From G016234445 sp964438865 (GTDB taxonomy: Bacteria; Chloroflexota; Dehalococcoidia; Tepidiformales; Tepidiformaceae): 64,000 bases of DNA. Below, piece after piece: positions 34,282-43,230 of this stretch. A model generated the notes under the pieces. The model did not search any database, was not told where the DNA came from, and saw only the letters and a program-made list of their open reading frames with translations. Each line of letters opens with the position of its first letter. Position 1 is the stretch's first letter. The translations under genes were made by a program, and so were the position numbers. The stretch covers positions 186,001-250,000 of the forward strand of contig CAYTMI010000001.1 of the NCBI GenBank assembly GCA_964438865.1, written 5' to 3'.

Positions 34282-34797
34282 CTACCGCCAGTGGGTGTAG
34301 GTGGGTTCGAAGCCGGGATGCGCCGCCTCCCAGAGGTGCCGGGTGATCTGCATCTGGCCGTAGTGCATCGCCGCGTGGTCGAACTCTTCGACGATGGCGG
34401 CGCCGGCAGAGCGGTCCTCGCCCGGCAGGGGGCGGGAGAGCGCATCACCGGTGAGCCTGCCGAGGACGCCCTTGAGGAAGTGATCCGCTTCGACGATGGC
34501 GGCGGCCAGGGCGGCAGCCTCGTCCTCGCCGTGTGGGGGCGGGCCGTTGCCGCCCTCCCAGTGGAGGTTCTCGCCAGCAGCGACCCGCCCCGCAAAGACT
34601 TCCACTTCGAGGATGTGCGCGGCCAGCCCCGCGACGCAGGTCATCTCCGGCCCCGGCGCCCAGAAGAGTGCCCCCGCGGGCAGGCCCGAGACCAGGTTGA
34701 GCATGTCGAAGTGGCGTTCGTGCATGGTGCCGAGCAGCCCGGCGAGCAGCGGAGGCGTGCCTGGCGGGGCGGCATACACGGGTTCGAGCAGGCCCAT
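34282..34797 (-). CDS. DinB-family protein
   Basis: 171 residues, four-helix DinB layout: LLGTMHERHFDMLNLVSGLP, CVAGLAAHILEVEVFAGRVA (first His ligand) and VEEFDHAAMHYGQMQITRHL near the C-terminus with the paired histidines of the metal site. Members act as metal-dependent thiol transferases or are uncharacterised. TAGGCT ends 6 nt before the ATG, giving a probable leaderless mRNA. Confidence 0.8.
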   Translation of the reverse strand: MGLLEPVYAAPPGTPPLLAGLLGTMHERHFDMLNLVSGLPAGALFWAPGPEMTCVAGLAAHILEVEVFAGRVAAGENLHWEGGNGPPPHGEDEAAALAAAIVEADHFLKGVLGRLTGDALSRPLPGEDRSAGAAIVEEFDHAAMHYGQMQITRHLWEAAHPGFEPTYTHWR

Positions 34798-34813
34798 TGG
34801 CGAAGCCTACCAG

Positions 34814-35764
34814 TCAGGGGCCGAAGCGGACCACGTCTTCCGGGTTTACCCCAGCGCTGACACGTTCGCCCGCGGTGACTGATGCGCCGTCCCAGCGAGC
34901 CGAGACGCGCATTCCCGCCACCATCCCGACGACCTCGCGGTGGGTGCCGAGGTCCACCAGCCCGGTCACGGCCATCTCCCAGGTCAGCCCGGCGGTCCCG
35001 CCGGGCGCGCGGAGCATCCCCGGCGGGACCGCGACCAGTCCACGTCCGCGCGGGAGGAGGGTGAAGCCGAGAAACGCCGCCGTCTCAGGATCCGGGGGCC
35101 GCCGCACCACCTCTGCCTTCGGGCCTGCCGCGTGGACCTGGCCGTCGAGCACGACCACGAGGTCCTCCGCCAGGCGAAGCGCTTCCTCGAGTTCGTGCGT
35201 CACCAGCAGGGTGGTTGCCGCGAAGTCGCGCAGCAGCCAGGGGAGGTCGAGCAGCAACTGGCGGCGGACCGGCCCGTCGAGGCCGCTCAAGGGCTCGTCG
35301 AGGAGGGTCACCGGCGCCCGCAGGGACAGCGCCCTGGCGAGGTTGGCGCGCTGTCCTTCGCCGCCGGAAAGGTCTCGGGCATCGCGGGCCAGCAGGTGTT
35401 CGATGCCGCAAGCGGCCGCCACCTCGTCGATCCTCCGCTTGCGTGACCCGCCGTGGACGCCGCGGAGACGAAGCGCGAGGTGGAAGTTCGATCGGACCGT
35501 GCCACGGAGGAACACGGGCTTCTGGAAGGCGTAGGCGACGGCGTCCGTGAGCACTCGACCCCGCAAACCGGCCCTGCCACCGATGGACACGCCCCCGCGG
35601 CGGGGCCTGTCGAGCCCGGCGACGGTGCGAAGGAGGGTGCTCTTGCCCGCCCCGTTGGGACCGAGGATGGCCGTCGCCCGGCCGGCGGCGAAGGCAAGCT
35701 CGGGGACGGCCAGCACTTCGCGGCCGCCACGCACCACCGAAACACCCTGGAGAGCGACGTCCAT
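34814..35764 (-). CDS. tupC: Tungstate-type ABC transporter ATP-binding protein
   Basis: 316 residues. Walker A is LGPNGAGKST, the ABC signature LSGGEGQRANLARAL, Walker B VTLLDEPLSGLD and the H-loop LLVTHELEEALRLA. The C-terminal ~80 residues (GMLRAPGGTAGLTWEM onward) form a small OB/TOBE-like domain, as in oxyanion importers. It energises the TupB permease. The ATG shares a base with the permease stop, the third gene of the tupABC operon. Assignment to tungstate rather than molybdate follows the TupA-like binding protein. Confidence 0.88.
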   Translation of the reverse strand: MDVALQGVSVVRGGREVLAVPELAFAAGRATAILGPNGAGKSTLLRTVAGLDRPRRGGVSIGGRAGLRGRVLTDAVAYAFQKPVFLRGTVRSNFHLALRLRGVHGGSRKRRIDEVAAACGIEHLLARDARDLSGGEGQRANLARALSLRAPVTLLDEPLSGLDGPVRRQLLLDLPWLLRDFAATTLLVTHELEEALRLAEDLVVVLDGQVHAAGPKAEVVRRPPDPETAAFLGFTLLPRGRGLVAVPPGMLRAPGGTAGLTWEMAVTGLVDLGTHREVVGMVAGMRVSARWDGASVTAGERVSAGVNPEDVVRFGP

Positions 35765-36459
35765 CAGCGGACCCGCCGGTGCTGGGCCATCGTCAGAAGC
35801 AGGTTCACGGCGAAGGCCATCGTCAGGAGGATGATCCCCAGCGCGATCGCCCGGTCGTTGTTGCCACGGCTGGTCTCCGTGACGATCGCGGTGGTCAGCA
35901 CCCGGGTGCTCCCGGGGAGGTTTCCGCCGACGGTCATCGAGGCGCCGACTTCGGAGATGACCGCGCCGAACCCGGCCATCACCGCCGCCAGCAGGCCGAG
36001 CTGGGCTTCGCGCGAGACAAGCCAGAGGGTCCGCAGCCTCCCGGCGCCAAGCGTCGCCAGGAGGTCCGGCAGTTCACGCGGGAGCGACTGCACCGCGGCG
36101 ACCGTAAACCCGGCGACCATCGGCGTCGCGATCAGGAACTGGGCGATCACTACCGCACGCTTCGTGTACACCAGTTCCAGCCCGCCGAAAGGCCCGCTCC
36201 GGACGATGAGCAGCCAGACGACCAGGCCGATAACAACCGGGGGCATCCCCATCCCGGTGTTGACCAGGGCGAGGAGCACGGTCCGGCCCGGGAAGCGGTT
36301 ACGGGCGAGGGCGTACCCCGTGGGCACCCCCACCGCCATCGCGAGCAGCGTCGCGCAGCCAGAGACAAAGATGGTCCGGAGAGCGATCTCACGCAGGGTG
36401 GCATCGCCCGTGGCGATGAGCCGGATCGCCTCGCGGAGGCCGTCCCAGATCGCTTCCAC
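35764..36459 (-). CDS. tupB: Tungstate-type ABC transporter permease
   Basis: 231 residues with five to six membrane segments. The EAA-type cytoplasmic loop reads LPDLLATLGAGRLRTLWLVS, followed by AVMAGFGAVISEVGASMTVGGN, closely matching TupB/WtpB permeases. It begins two bases after the binding-protein stop and ends overlapping the ATPase start. It carries the oxyanion across the membrane. Confidence 0.9.
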   Translation of the reverse strand: MEAIWDGLREAIRLIATGDATLREIALRTIFVSGCATLLAMAVGVPTGYALARNRFPGRTVLLALVNTGMGMPPVVIGLVVWLLIVRSGPFGGLELVYTKRAVVIAQFLIATPMVAGFTVAAVQSLPRELPDLLATLGAGRLRTLWLVSREAQLGLLAAVMAGFGAVISEVGASMTVGGNLPGSTRVLTTAIVTETSRGNNDRAIALGIILLTMAFAVNLLLTMAQHRRVR

Positions 36460-36461
36460 GC

Positions 36462-37343
36462 CTACTTCCCGATGTCCTCTTCACGCTTGCCCGCATCCGC
36501 GATGAAGAGGGATTCGCCATACTCTGCCTTCCTGAAGTTGCCGATGAGCACCTGCGTCGCCGGGTCAACCATGAAGGCCACGAATGCGTTCGCCTGGGCG
36601 ATCTTCACGTTTGGGTGTTTCACCTGGCTGACCGCGTAGACATGGTAGATGTTCAGCAGAGAAGGAGCGCCTGCGAAAACGACCTCGAGCTTCAGGTTCT
36701 TCCTTAGAGCGAGATAGCTGCCGCGGTCCGTGAGGGTGTACGCCTGCTTCTGGTCGGCGACATTGAGCGTGGCGCCCATGCCCTGGCCGGTCTCTTCGCG
36801 GCTCTTGACGGCCTTCGGGTCGATCCCGGCCGTCTTCCAGAGCTCAAGCTCCTTCGTGTTCGTGCCTGATGCGTCGCCCCGGGAGATGAACGGGCCGGCC
36901 GCGGCGATCGCCGCCATCGCCGCATTGATGTCCTTGAGGCCCTTCACTTGCCCGGGGTCGGAGGCAGGGCCAACAAGCACATAGTCGTTGTGCATGACGA
37001 GCTTGCCGTTGACGAGGTCACCGCTCTCCACGTAGGGCTTTTCGCTGGAAGGCGCATGGACCAGGACGGCATCGGCGTCGCCGGCGGCGGCGGTCTTGAG
37101 GGCGGCACCGGTCCCCTGGGCGATCGCCTTCACGTCGATCCCGGTCTGCTCCTTGAAGACGGGAAGGAGGTATTCGAGGAGGCCGGTGTCGACCGTGCTG
37201 GTGGTGGTCGCCAGGATCATCGACCCGCCGATCTTCGTCGGGACGGCGGTGGGTGAGGCACCGCCGCTGTCGTCGTCGGCACCCCCGCAGGCGAGGACCA
37301 GCAGGGAGAAGAGGCTGGCGAGAAGGATGAGTCGTCGCCGCAA
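36462..37343 (-). CDS. tupA: Tungstate-binding lipoprotein of ABC transporter
   Basis: 293 residues from TTG 37343, which follows AGGGG by about 9 nt and gives an ideal lipoprotein signal ending LLVLAC. An ATG at 37382 in the same frame lies inside a TATGCT -10 box and is unlikely. The mature protein has the TupA signature: ATTTSTVDTGLLEYLLP near the start, GTGAALKTAAAGDADAVLVH, HNDYVLVGP, and SRGDASGTNTKELELW, which binds the oxyanion. TupA proteins bind tungstate with very high affinity. The gene is divergent from groEL. Confidence 0.9.
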   Translation of the reverse strand: MRRRLILLASLFSLLVLACGGADDDSGGASPTAVPTKIGGSMILATTTSTVDTGLLEYLLPVFKEQTGIDVKAIAQGTGAALKTAAAGDADAVLVHAPSSEKPYVESGDLVNGKLVMHNDYVLVGPASDPGQVKGLKDINAAMAAIAAAGPFISRGDASGTNTKELELWKTAGIDPKAVKSREETGQGMGATLNVADQKQAYTLTDRGSYLALRKNLKLEVVFAGAPSLLNIYHVYAVSQVKHPNVKIAQANAFVAFMVDPATQVLIGNFRKAEYGESLFIADAGKREEDIGK

Positions 37344-37439
37344 CGGAGTACACCCCTGAGTTCGATATGTCCCGCGGAGCATACCGTCCGGGCGAGGGAT
37401 GTGCCAGCGCGAGCATAACGGTAGGGCCGCGCCCCCCGA

Positions 37440-37466
37440 TTAGCACTCATTGACAGGGAGTGCTAA
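37440..37466 (+). promoter_or_regulatory. CIRCE element (HrcA operator) before groEL
   Basis: A perfect TTAGCACTC-N9-GAGTGCTAA inverted repeat. It overlaps a likely promoter, TTAGCA (37440-37445) and TAACAT (37463-37468) with a 17-bp spacer. HrcA binding would block groEL transcription until heat shock. HrcA itself is not in this window. Confidence 0.96.
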
Positions 37467-37513
37467 CATGCTCCCTGCACAACTCCTAACCCATCTGAGG
37501 TACACCCCTTCCC

Positions 37514-39121
<1,608 letters not shown>

Positions 39122-39164
39122 GCCAAACCCCTCACCGGGACGGCCCAACCGCCAAACCCAGCGT

Positions 39165-39190
39165 GGGGGCGCATCGCAAGGTGCGCCCCC
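39165..39190 (+). terminator. Terminator hairpin after groEL
   Basis: GGGGGCGCA and TGCGCCCCC form a nine-pair stem with an eight-base loop, 44 bp after the groEL stop, followed by ATGTGTTT. The T-tract is imperfect but the stem is strong. Confidence 0.6.
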
Positions 39191-39229
39191 ATGTGTTTCC
39201 CCGGAGATGGCCCGCGAAGGAGGGCACCG

Positions 39230-39673
39230 ATGCTCACCGAGAACGGTCTCGAAGTCGATATGCAGGCGCTTGAAGACGTGCTCCGGCGCGCGGACGTGCT
39301 GACCATCGGCTTCACCCTCTTTGCCGAACGTCTGCTGATCGACACCCGCTCGCGGCCGGGTGAAGGGCCGCTCGTCGCCGTCGTGGGACCGGTGCAGACC
39401 GTCCAGGAACGGTATCTCTGGCTCGGCAAGCATCGCGGCAACTTCGGGGCGCCGGAGGCATTCTCGTTCTTTGTCTGGCCGAAGACGGTCCGGACGCTTA
39501 TTGACACAGACGTGCTGGCGACGATGCGATCCCGGCTGGCGGAGGTCTCCCCGGAAGGCGAGAGCGCGCTCCGGAACATGCTCGACCGCTTCGCCGCCCT
39601 CGAACGCGACGCGATGCGGGCCGCGGTGGTGGGCGACGACCCCTGGCGGACGGTCTGGCCGCAGGCCGCCTGA
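39230..39673 (+). CDS. Conserved-looking protein of unknown function
   Basis: 147 residues. ATG 39230 has AAGGAGG 6 nt upstream. The sequence has an N-terminal helix (MQALEDVLRRADVLTIGF), a central strand/loop GPLVAVVGPVQTVQERYLWL, an aromatic segment EAFSFFVWPKTVRTLIDTDV and a C-terminal helix LRNMLDRFAALERDAMRAAV. No signal peptide, membrane segment or known motif. It lies just past the groEL terminator and is probably separately transcribed. Confidence 0.65.
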   Translation: MLTENGLEVDMQALEDVLRRADVLTIGFTLFAERLLIDTRSRPGEGPLVAVVGPVQTVQERYLWLGKHRGNFGAPEAFSFFVWPKTVRTLIDTDVLATMRSRLAEVSPEGESALRNMLDRFAALERDAMRAAVVGDDPWRTVWPQAA

Positions 39674-39701
39674 GCCGGGTTGCTGGTGCTACACTGTGCC
39701 G

Positions 39702-40019
39702 ATGTCGGCTCCCCCACCCACGGATATTGGTTCTCTGCTCGTTGTGAACGAAGGCTTCCGCCAGGGCCGGCCGTGCCTCCGCGGCACCGGCATCACGGTG
39801 CATACGATCGCAGTCGAGCAAATGATGGGCCGCACCTCCGAGGAGGTCTGTGGCGATTGGCCGGACGTCGACGCCGCCCTGATCCACGCGGCATTGGCGT
39901 ACTACTTCGCCAACCGTGCGCAGGTCGAAGCGGAGATCGAGGAAGACGTCCGCTACGGGAACGAACTCGCCGCGACGTATCCGCGGGGGGTCGCCGCTGA
40001 CACCCAGCTCGCCGGGTGA
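39702..40019 (+). CDS. DUF433 antitoxin-like protein
   Basis: 105 residues. A DUF433 winged-helix domain is recognised from RQGRPCLRGTGITVHTIAVE and SEEVCGDWPDVDAALIHAAL, followed by an acidic helical tail (QVEAEIEEDVRYG). DUF433 proteins are antitoxins paired with DUF5615 PIN-like toxins. TACACT ends 6 nt before ATG, so it is probably leaderless. Its stop overlaps the toxin start as GTGA. Confidence 0.85.
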   Translation: MSAPPPTDIGSLLVVNEGFRQGRPCLRGTGITVHTIAVEQMMGRTSEEVCGDWPDVDAALIHAALAYYFANRAQVEAEIEEDVRYGNELAATYPRGVAADTQLAG

Positions 40020-40375
40020 CCTTCCGCCTCTATTTCGACGAGGACTCGGAGAAGCGGGCCGTCGTCGAAGCGCTTCGCAACGCCGACTTCGACTGCCTCA
40101 CCACCGGAGAAGCCGGCAGACGTTCCTCTGCCGACGCCGACCAACTCGCATTCGCCACCGAACGTGGCCGGGTGCTGTTCACGCGCAACGCCCGCGACTA
40201 TCGGACGCTACACGCCACGCTCCTTTCCGAAGGCCGGTCCCACGCCGGCATCATTCTCCTCATCGAGCCGCGAACCCCAATCGCCGTCCAGGTGCGGGCC
40301 CTGCTGAACCTTGCCGCGCTCATCCCGCCAGAGGCGATGGTCAACCGCATCGAGTTCCTCCTGAACTACGCCTGA
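40016..40375 (+). CDS. DUF5615 PIN-like toxin
   Basis: 119 residues from GTG 40016, which overlaps the antitoxin stop. The N-terminal LYFDEDSEKRAVVEALRNA gives the acidic residues of a PIN-like (Mut7-C/DUF5615) nuclease, and GRVLFTRNARDYRTLH the central D/R motif; SHAGIILLIEP is the usual C-terminal strand. It is a predicted RNA-cleaving toxin neutralised by the DUF433 partner. Confidence 0.85.
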   Translation: MTFRLYFDEDSEKRAVVEALRNADFDCLTTGEAGRRSSADADQLAFATERGRVLFTRNARDYRTLHATLLSEGRSHAGIILLIEPRTPIAVQVRALLNLAALIPPEAMVNRIEFLLNYA

Positions 40376-40462
40376 GCCGCCCGCCAGGGTGCTACACTTC
40401 GTCGACGGTCCCCCTTGATCCGGTGTGGTATCGTTCCCGCACCACCCGGAGGATCTGTACCC

Positions 40463-41167
40463 ATGGCTGAGCCAGAGACCGTTCAGCGAGCCTACTCAAG
40501 CATCATCCGCCACACCGTCGAAAACGGCACCGCGCCGCATTACACCGAACTGGCGCGGCTCCTGGACCTGGCCCCGGACGAAGCGCGCGACATCCAGCGC
40601 GAAGCTGCTGGCGCCGCCGCCGGCTGCTGGATCAGCCATGACACCGACTACATCCACTCGTTCGCGCCGTTCTCCAACCTCCCCACCCAATATCGCGTCA
40701 GCGTGGAGGGAGAGCAGAAGTGGTACGGCCAGTGAGGGCTGGAATCGCTGGCCGTGCGCTGGCTCTTCCCGGGGAAAGAAGTCCGCATCGACGCTCCCTG
40801 CCTCGACTGCGGCGAACCGATCGTCGTCAGGATGAAGGATGACGAGATTCTCGAAGTCGATCCGCCCGGGGCTGTAGGCCACACGGTCGCCTCGTTCATG
40901 AAACGGAGCACGGCTTCTTCGGCCTACAGGTGAGCCCGCATGAATCTCTTCCGGTCGGAAGAGCATGCCCGGAACTGGTCCTACTACGAGCCCGATTCCG
41001 AGGACGGCATCATGCCGGTCGCCGATTGGGCCCGCATCTTCAGCGGCCCCCTCTTTCGCGATCGCCTTCATCCGGACTACCTCTCCCGGAGCGGCGCCGG
41101 CCGTGCCGCGTTCTTGCAGGCGCTCGCCGACCTCGGCAAGACCGGGGACTTCTGGCGGCCTGGCTAG
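40463..41167 (+). CDS. MerB-like (alkylmercury lyase family) candidate selenoprotein with two in-frame UGA codons
   Basis: One frame of 235 codons from ATG 40463 (GGAGG 10 nt upstream) to the TAG at 41165 is broken only by TGA at 40733-40735 and 40931-40933. Conceptually it gives 234 residues: an N-terminal winged-helix-like part (HYTELARLLDLAPDEARDIQ), then KWYGQ-U91-GLESLAVRW, a CLDCGEP pair, and SSAYR-U157-ARMNLFRSEEH, ending MPVADWARIFSGPLFRDRL. In MerB the catalytic triad is Cys96, Asp99 and Cys159. Both UGA codons align with the two catalytic cysteines, and Glu94 sits at the Asp99 position. TGA is a normal stop elsewhere in the window, so recoding is local. A SECIS-like hairpin follows each UGA, very strong for the second. 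The role is probably C-Hg or related organometal bond cleavage, or another soft-metal or thiol chemistry. Two nonsense mutations at exactly these sites is the less likely alternative. Confidence 0.85.
40741..40769 (+). promoter_or_regulatory. Weak SECIS-like hairpin after first UGA
   Basis: A GGAA/TTCC lower stem, a two-base internal mismatch and a six-pair upper stem (two G-U pairs) are capped by a CGTGC loop. The loop begins 17 nt after the UGA with a G at its second position, within the accepted bSECIS geometry. The stem is not strong. Confidence 0.4.
40938..40968 (+). promoter_or_regulatory. Bacterial SECIS-like hairpin after second UGA
   Basis: A lower stem GCATG/CATGC, an AAT bulge and a perfect seven-pair upper stem CTCTTCC/GGAAGAG are capped by a GGTC tetraloop. 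The loop starts 20 nt after the UGA, within the 16-37 nt window of bacterial SECIS elements. The E. coli fdhF SECIS has a GGUC-containing loop that contacts SelB. The structure lies inside the coding frame, as bacterial SECIS elements do. Confidence 0.8.
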
Positions 41168-41319
41168 CGTCTGGGGTTCAGGCGTCCATCAGCGCCGCCC
41201 ACGTCCGGGACGCGAAGTGCTTATATAGAGCGCTGGCCCAGTGCCTTCCCGGTGACGGGCGGGGAGCGTAGGCTTGCCCGACGCCTGCGGAGCGGGACGT
41301 CCGAACGGGGTGGGACAGC

Positions 41320-42336
41320 ATGAAGGCACTCGTAACCGGCGCTTCGGGATTCATTGGCGGCCACGTCGTCGACGAGTTGCAGCGGCAGGGCCACGACGTC
41401 ACCGCCCTCGTCCGTCCGACGAGCGACACCTCCCACCTCCGTGAAGTTGAGGTGCGCCTGGCTACCGGCGACGTGACCGACCCCGAGTCGCTCAAGCGCG
41501 CCTGCGAGGGCATGGACTGGGTGTTCCACAACGCCGCGGTGGTCGCCTCGTACGGGTCCTGGGATCACTACCGCCAGGTGGGCGTCGACGGGACGAAGAA
41601 CGTGATCGACGCCGCCTCCTCCGCGGGCGTCAAGCGCTTCGTCCACACGGGCTCGATCGCCGTGTACGGGACGCGGCCGAAGGGCCTGCCCTTTACCGAA
41701 GAGACGCCGTACGACGAGAAGCCCGAGCGCTGGAACCATTACGTCCGTGAGAAGGTGCTCTCCGAAAAGCTCCTCTGGAAGGCCCACGCCGATGGCCGCA
41801 TCCAGGCCACCTCGATCCGGCCTTCAGTGGTCCTCGGCTCCCGCGACCGGACGGCCGTGCCGCGCACGCTGGCCGTGATCCGGTCGCCGCTGGGCTCGCT
41901 CGCAGGCAGCCGGAGCAACCGGTTCCCCGCTGTGGTGGTGGAAGAACTGGCGGCAGCCACGGTGAAGGCGGCGGACAGCGACATCGCCGCCGGCAAGGCC
42001 TACAACATCTCCGGCAGGCTGCCCATCACCCAGCAGGAGGTGATGAACCTCTTCGCCGACGCGGCCGGGCTCAAGCGCAAGACGCTATCGGTACCGACCG
42101 CCGTCGCCCTCCAGATGGCGGGAATGCTGGAGGGCATCTACCGGCTGGCCCGGCGAAAGGAAGAGCCGTTCATCACCCGGCTGGTGGTCGCCATCGCCGG
42201 GAACGACTACGAGATCGACTGTTCACGCGCGGCCGCCGACCTGGGCTGGGAAGGCAAGGGCGACTACGCGGAGGCAATCCGCCAGTCAGTGGAGTGGTTA
42301 TTGCAGTCGAGGCAGACGCAGCCGCGGATACCCTGA
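41320..42336 (+). CDS. NAD-dependent epimerase/dehydratase (extended SDR)
   Basis: 338 residues. The Rossmann motif ALVTGASGFIGGHVVDEL, the GDVTDPESLKRACEGMDWVF strand, Ser in HTGSIAVYG and the catalytic Tyr-x3-Lys in HYVREK define an extended SDR (3-beta-HSD/dihydroflavonol reductase-like). The C-terminal segment has GKAYNISGRLPITQQEVM, binding a variable substrate. It probably oxidises or reduces a sterol-, hopanoid- or sugar-like alcohol. A G-rich site (GGGGTGGGA) precedes the ATG. Confidence 0.9.
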   Translation: MKALVTGASGFIGGHVVDELQRQGHDVTALVRPTSDTSHLREVEVRLATGDVTDPESLKRACEGMDWVFHNAAVVASYGSWDHYRQVGVDGTKNVIDAASSAGVKRFVHTGSIAVYGTRPKGLPFTEETPYDEKPERWNHYVREKVLSEKLLWKAHADGRIQATSIRPSVVLGSRDRTAVPRTLAVIRSPLGSLAGSRSNRFPAVVVEELAAATVKAADSDIAAGKAYNISGRLPITQQEVMNLFADAAGLKRKTLSVPTAVALQMAGMLEGIYRLARRKEEPFITRLVVAIAGNDYEIDCSRAAADLGWEGKGDYAEAIRQSVEWLLQSRQTQPRIP

Positions 42337-42354
42337 CGGGAAGGCTGCACGGGG

Positions 42355-43113
42355 CTATCTCCCGTTTGTTCCCGCTGCGATGCTCGCCAGCAACCTCGCC
42401 GTCGCCCGGTTCGCGGCGCCGCGAACGTCCGTGAAATGCTCCTCGTGCAGCAGCGCCGCCACGATCCCGGGCGGGAAGATCGCCTCCGGGTCGCCGCCGG
42501 GTAGCTGCGTCCGGTGCGCCCGGATCGCCGCCAGTTTCAAGTCCCTCACCGCCGCGATCGGGACCGCGTAGTCCCACCTATCGACGCCGATGGCCGATGG
42601 CGGCGGCTCCGGCGGGTCACCCATCATCCCGATGCACTTCTCGTACTGGGGCAGGAACAGCCCCTTTGGGAACGCCGCGAACAGCAGCGGTGGCCGCGGC
42701 TCAGCCATGCCGTGCCAGCCGTCCCTCACCCACGTGTAGACCGCGATGTGGTCCGGGTGGCCATACGCCCCGTCCGCGCCCAGCGCCAGCACCAGGTCCG
42801 GCCGCGTCGCGCGCAATAAGGCATCGACTCGCCCCGCCTGCGACCACATGCCCCTCAGCCCGCCGTCCGGCAGCCCCCAGACCACCGGCGGTTCGGCCCC
42901 AAGGACCGCGCACGAGGCAGCCAGTTCCGCCTCCCGCGCCTCGCCGACGTTCGCCACCCCGCCCGGGCCGCCGTCGTGCCGCTTCCCGCCTTCGCCCGCC
43001 GACGCACAATGCACCAGGCAACGCCAACCGGCCCGGGCCGCCAGCGCAATCGTCCCCGCGAAGCTATAGGCCTCGTCGTCCGGGTGGGGGATGATCGCGA
43101 GGAGCGTCGGCAT
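42355..43113 (-). CDS. PIG-L family (LmbE-like) deacetylase
   Basis: 252 residues. The zinc-binding AIIPHPDDEAYSFAG motif is at the N-terminus, with GEAREAELAASCAVLGAE and the second ligand motif YGHPDHIAVYTW. Such enzymes remove N-acetyl groups from GlcNAc-containing small molecules (MshB, BshB, LmbE). TACGAT ends 6 nt before the ATG (leaderless). A second, distant PIG-L gene is at 46747. Confidence 0.9.
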   Translation of the reverse strand: MPTLLAIIPHPDDEAYSFAGTIALAARAGWRCLVHCASAGEGGKRHDGGPGGVANVGEAREAELAASCAVLGAEPPVVWGLPDGGLRGMWSQAGRVDALLRATRPDLVLALGADGAYGHPDHIAVYTWVRDGWHGMAEPRPPLLFAAFPKGLFLPQYEKCIGMMGDPPEPPPSAIGVDRWDYAVPIAAVRDLKLAAIRAHRTQLPGGDPEAIFPPGIVAALLHEEHFTDVRGAANRATARLLASIAAGTNGR

Positions 43114-43230
43114 TGGGCCATCGTAGCGCCAGCGGCGAATCCCGGCTTCGCTTCTAACGCGAACGGCGCTCGGCAGGCGGCACGCAACCTGCTACATTTC
43201 TCCCGCTCAATCTTCTCTGGGGGATGTTCC

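Noticed and set aside
40463..41167. Treating the MerB-like locus as three short genes or as a plain pseudogene
   Set aside because: The three pieces are in one frame, each TGA sits at a catalytic Cys position, no other lesion is present, and a SECIS-like hairpin follows the second TGA.
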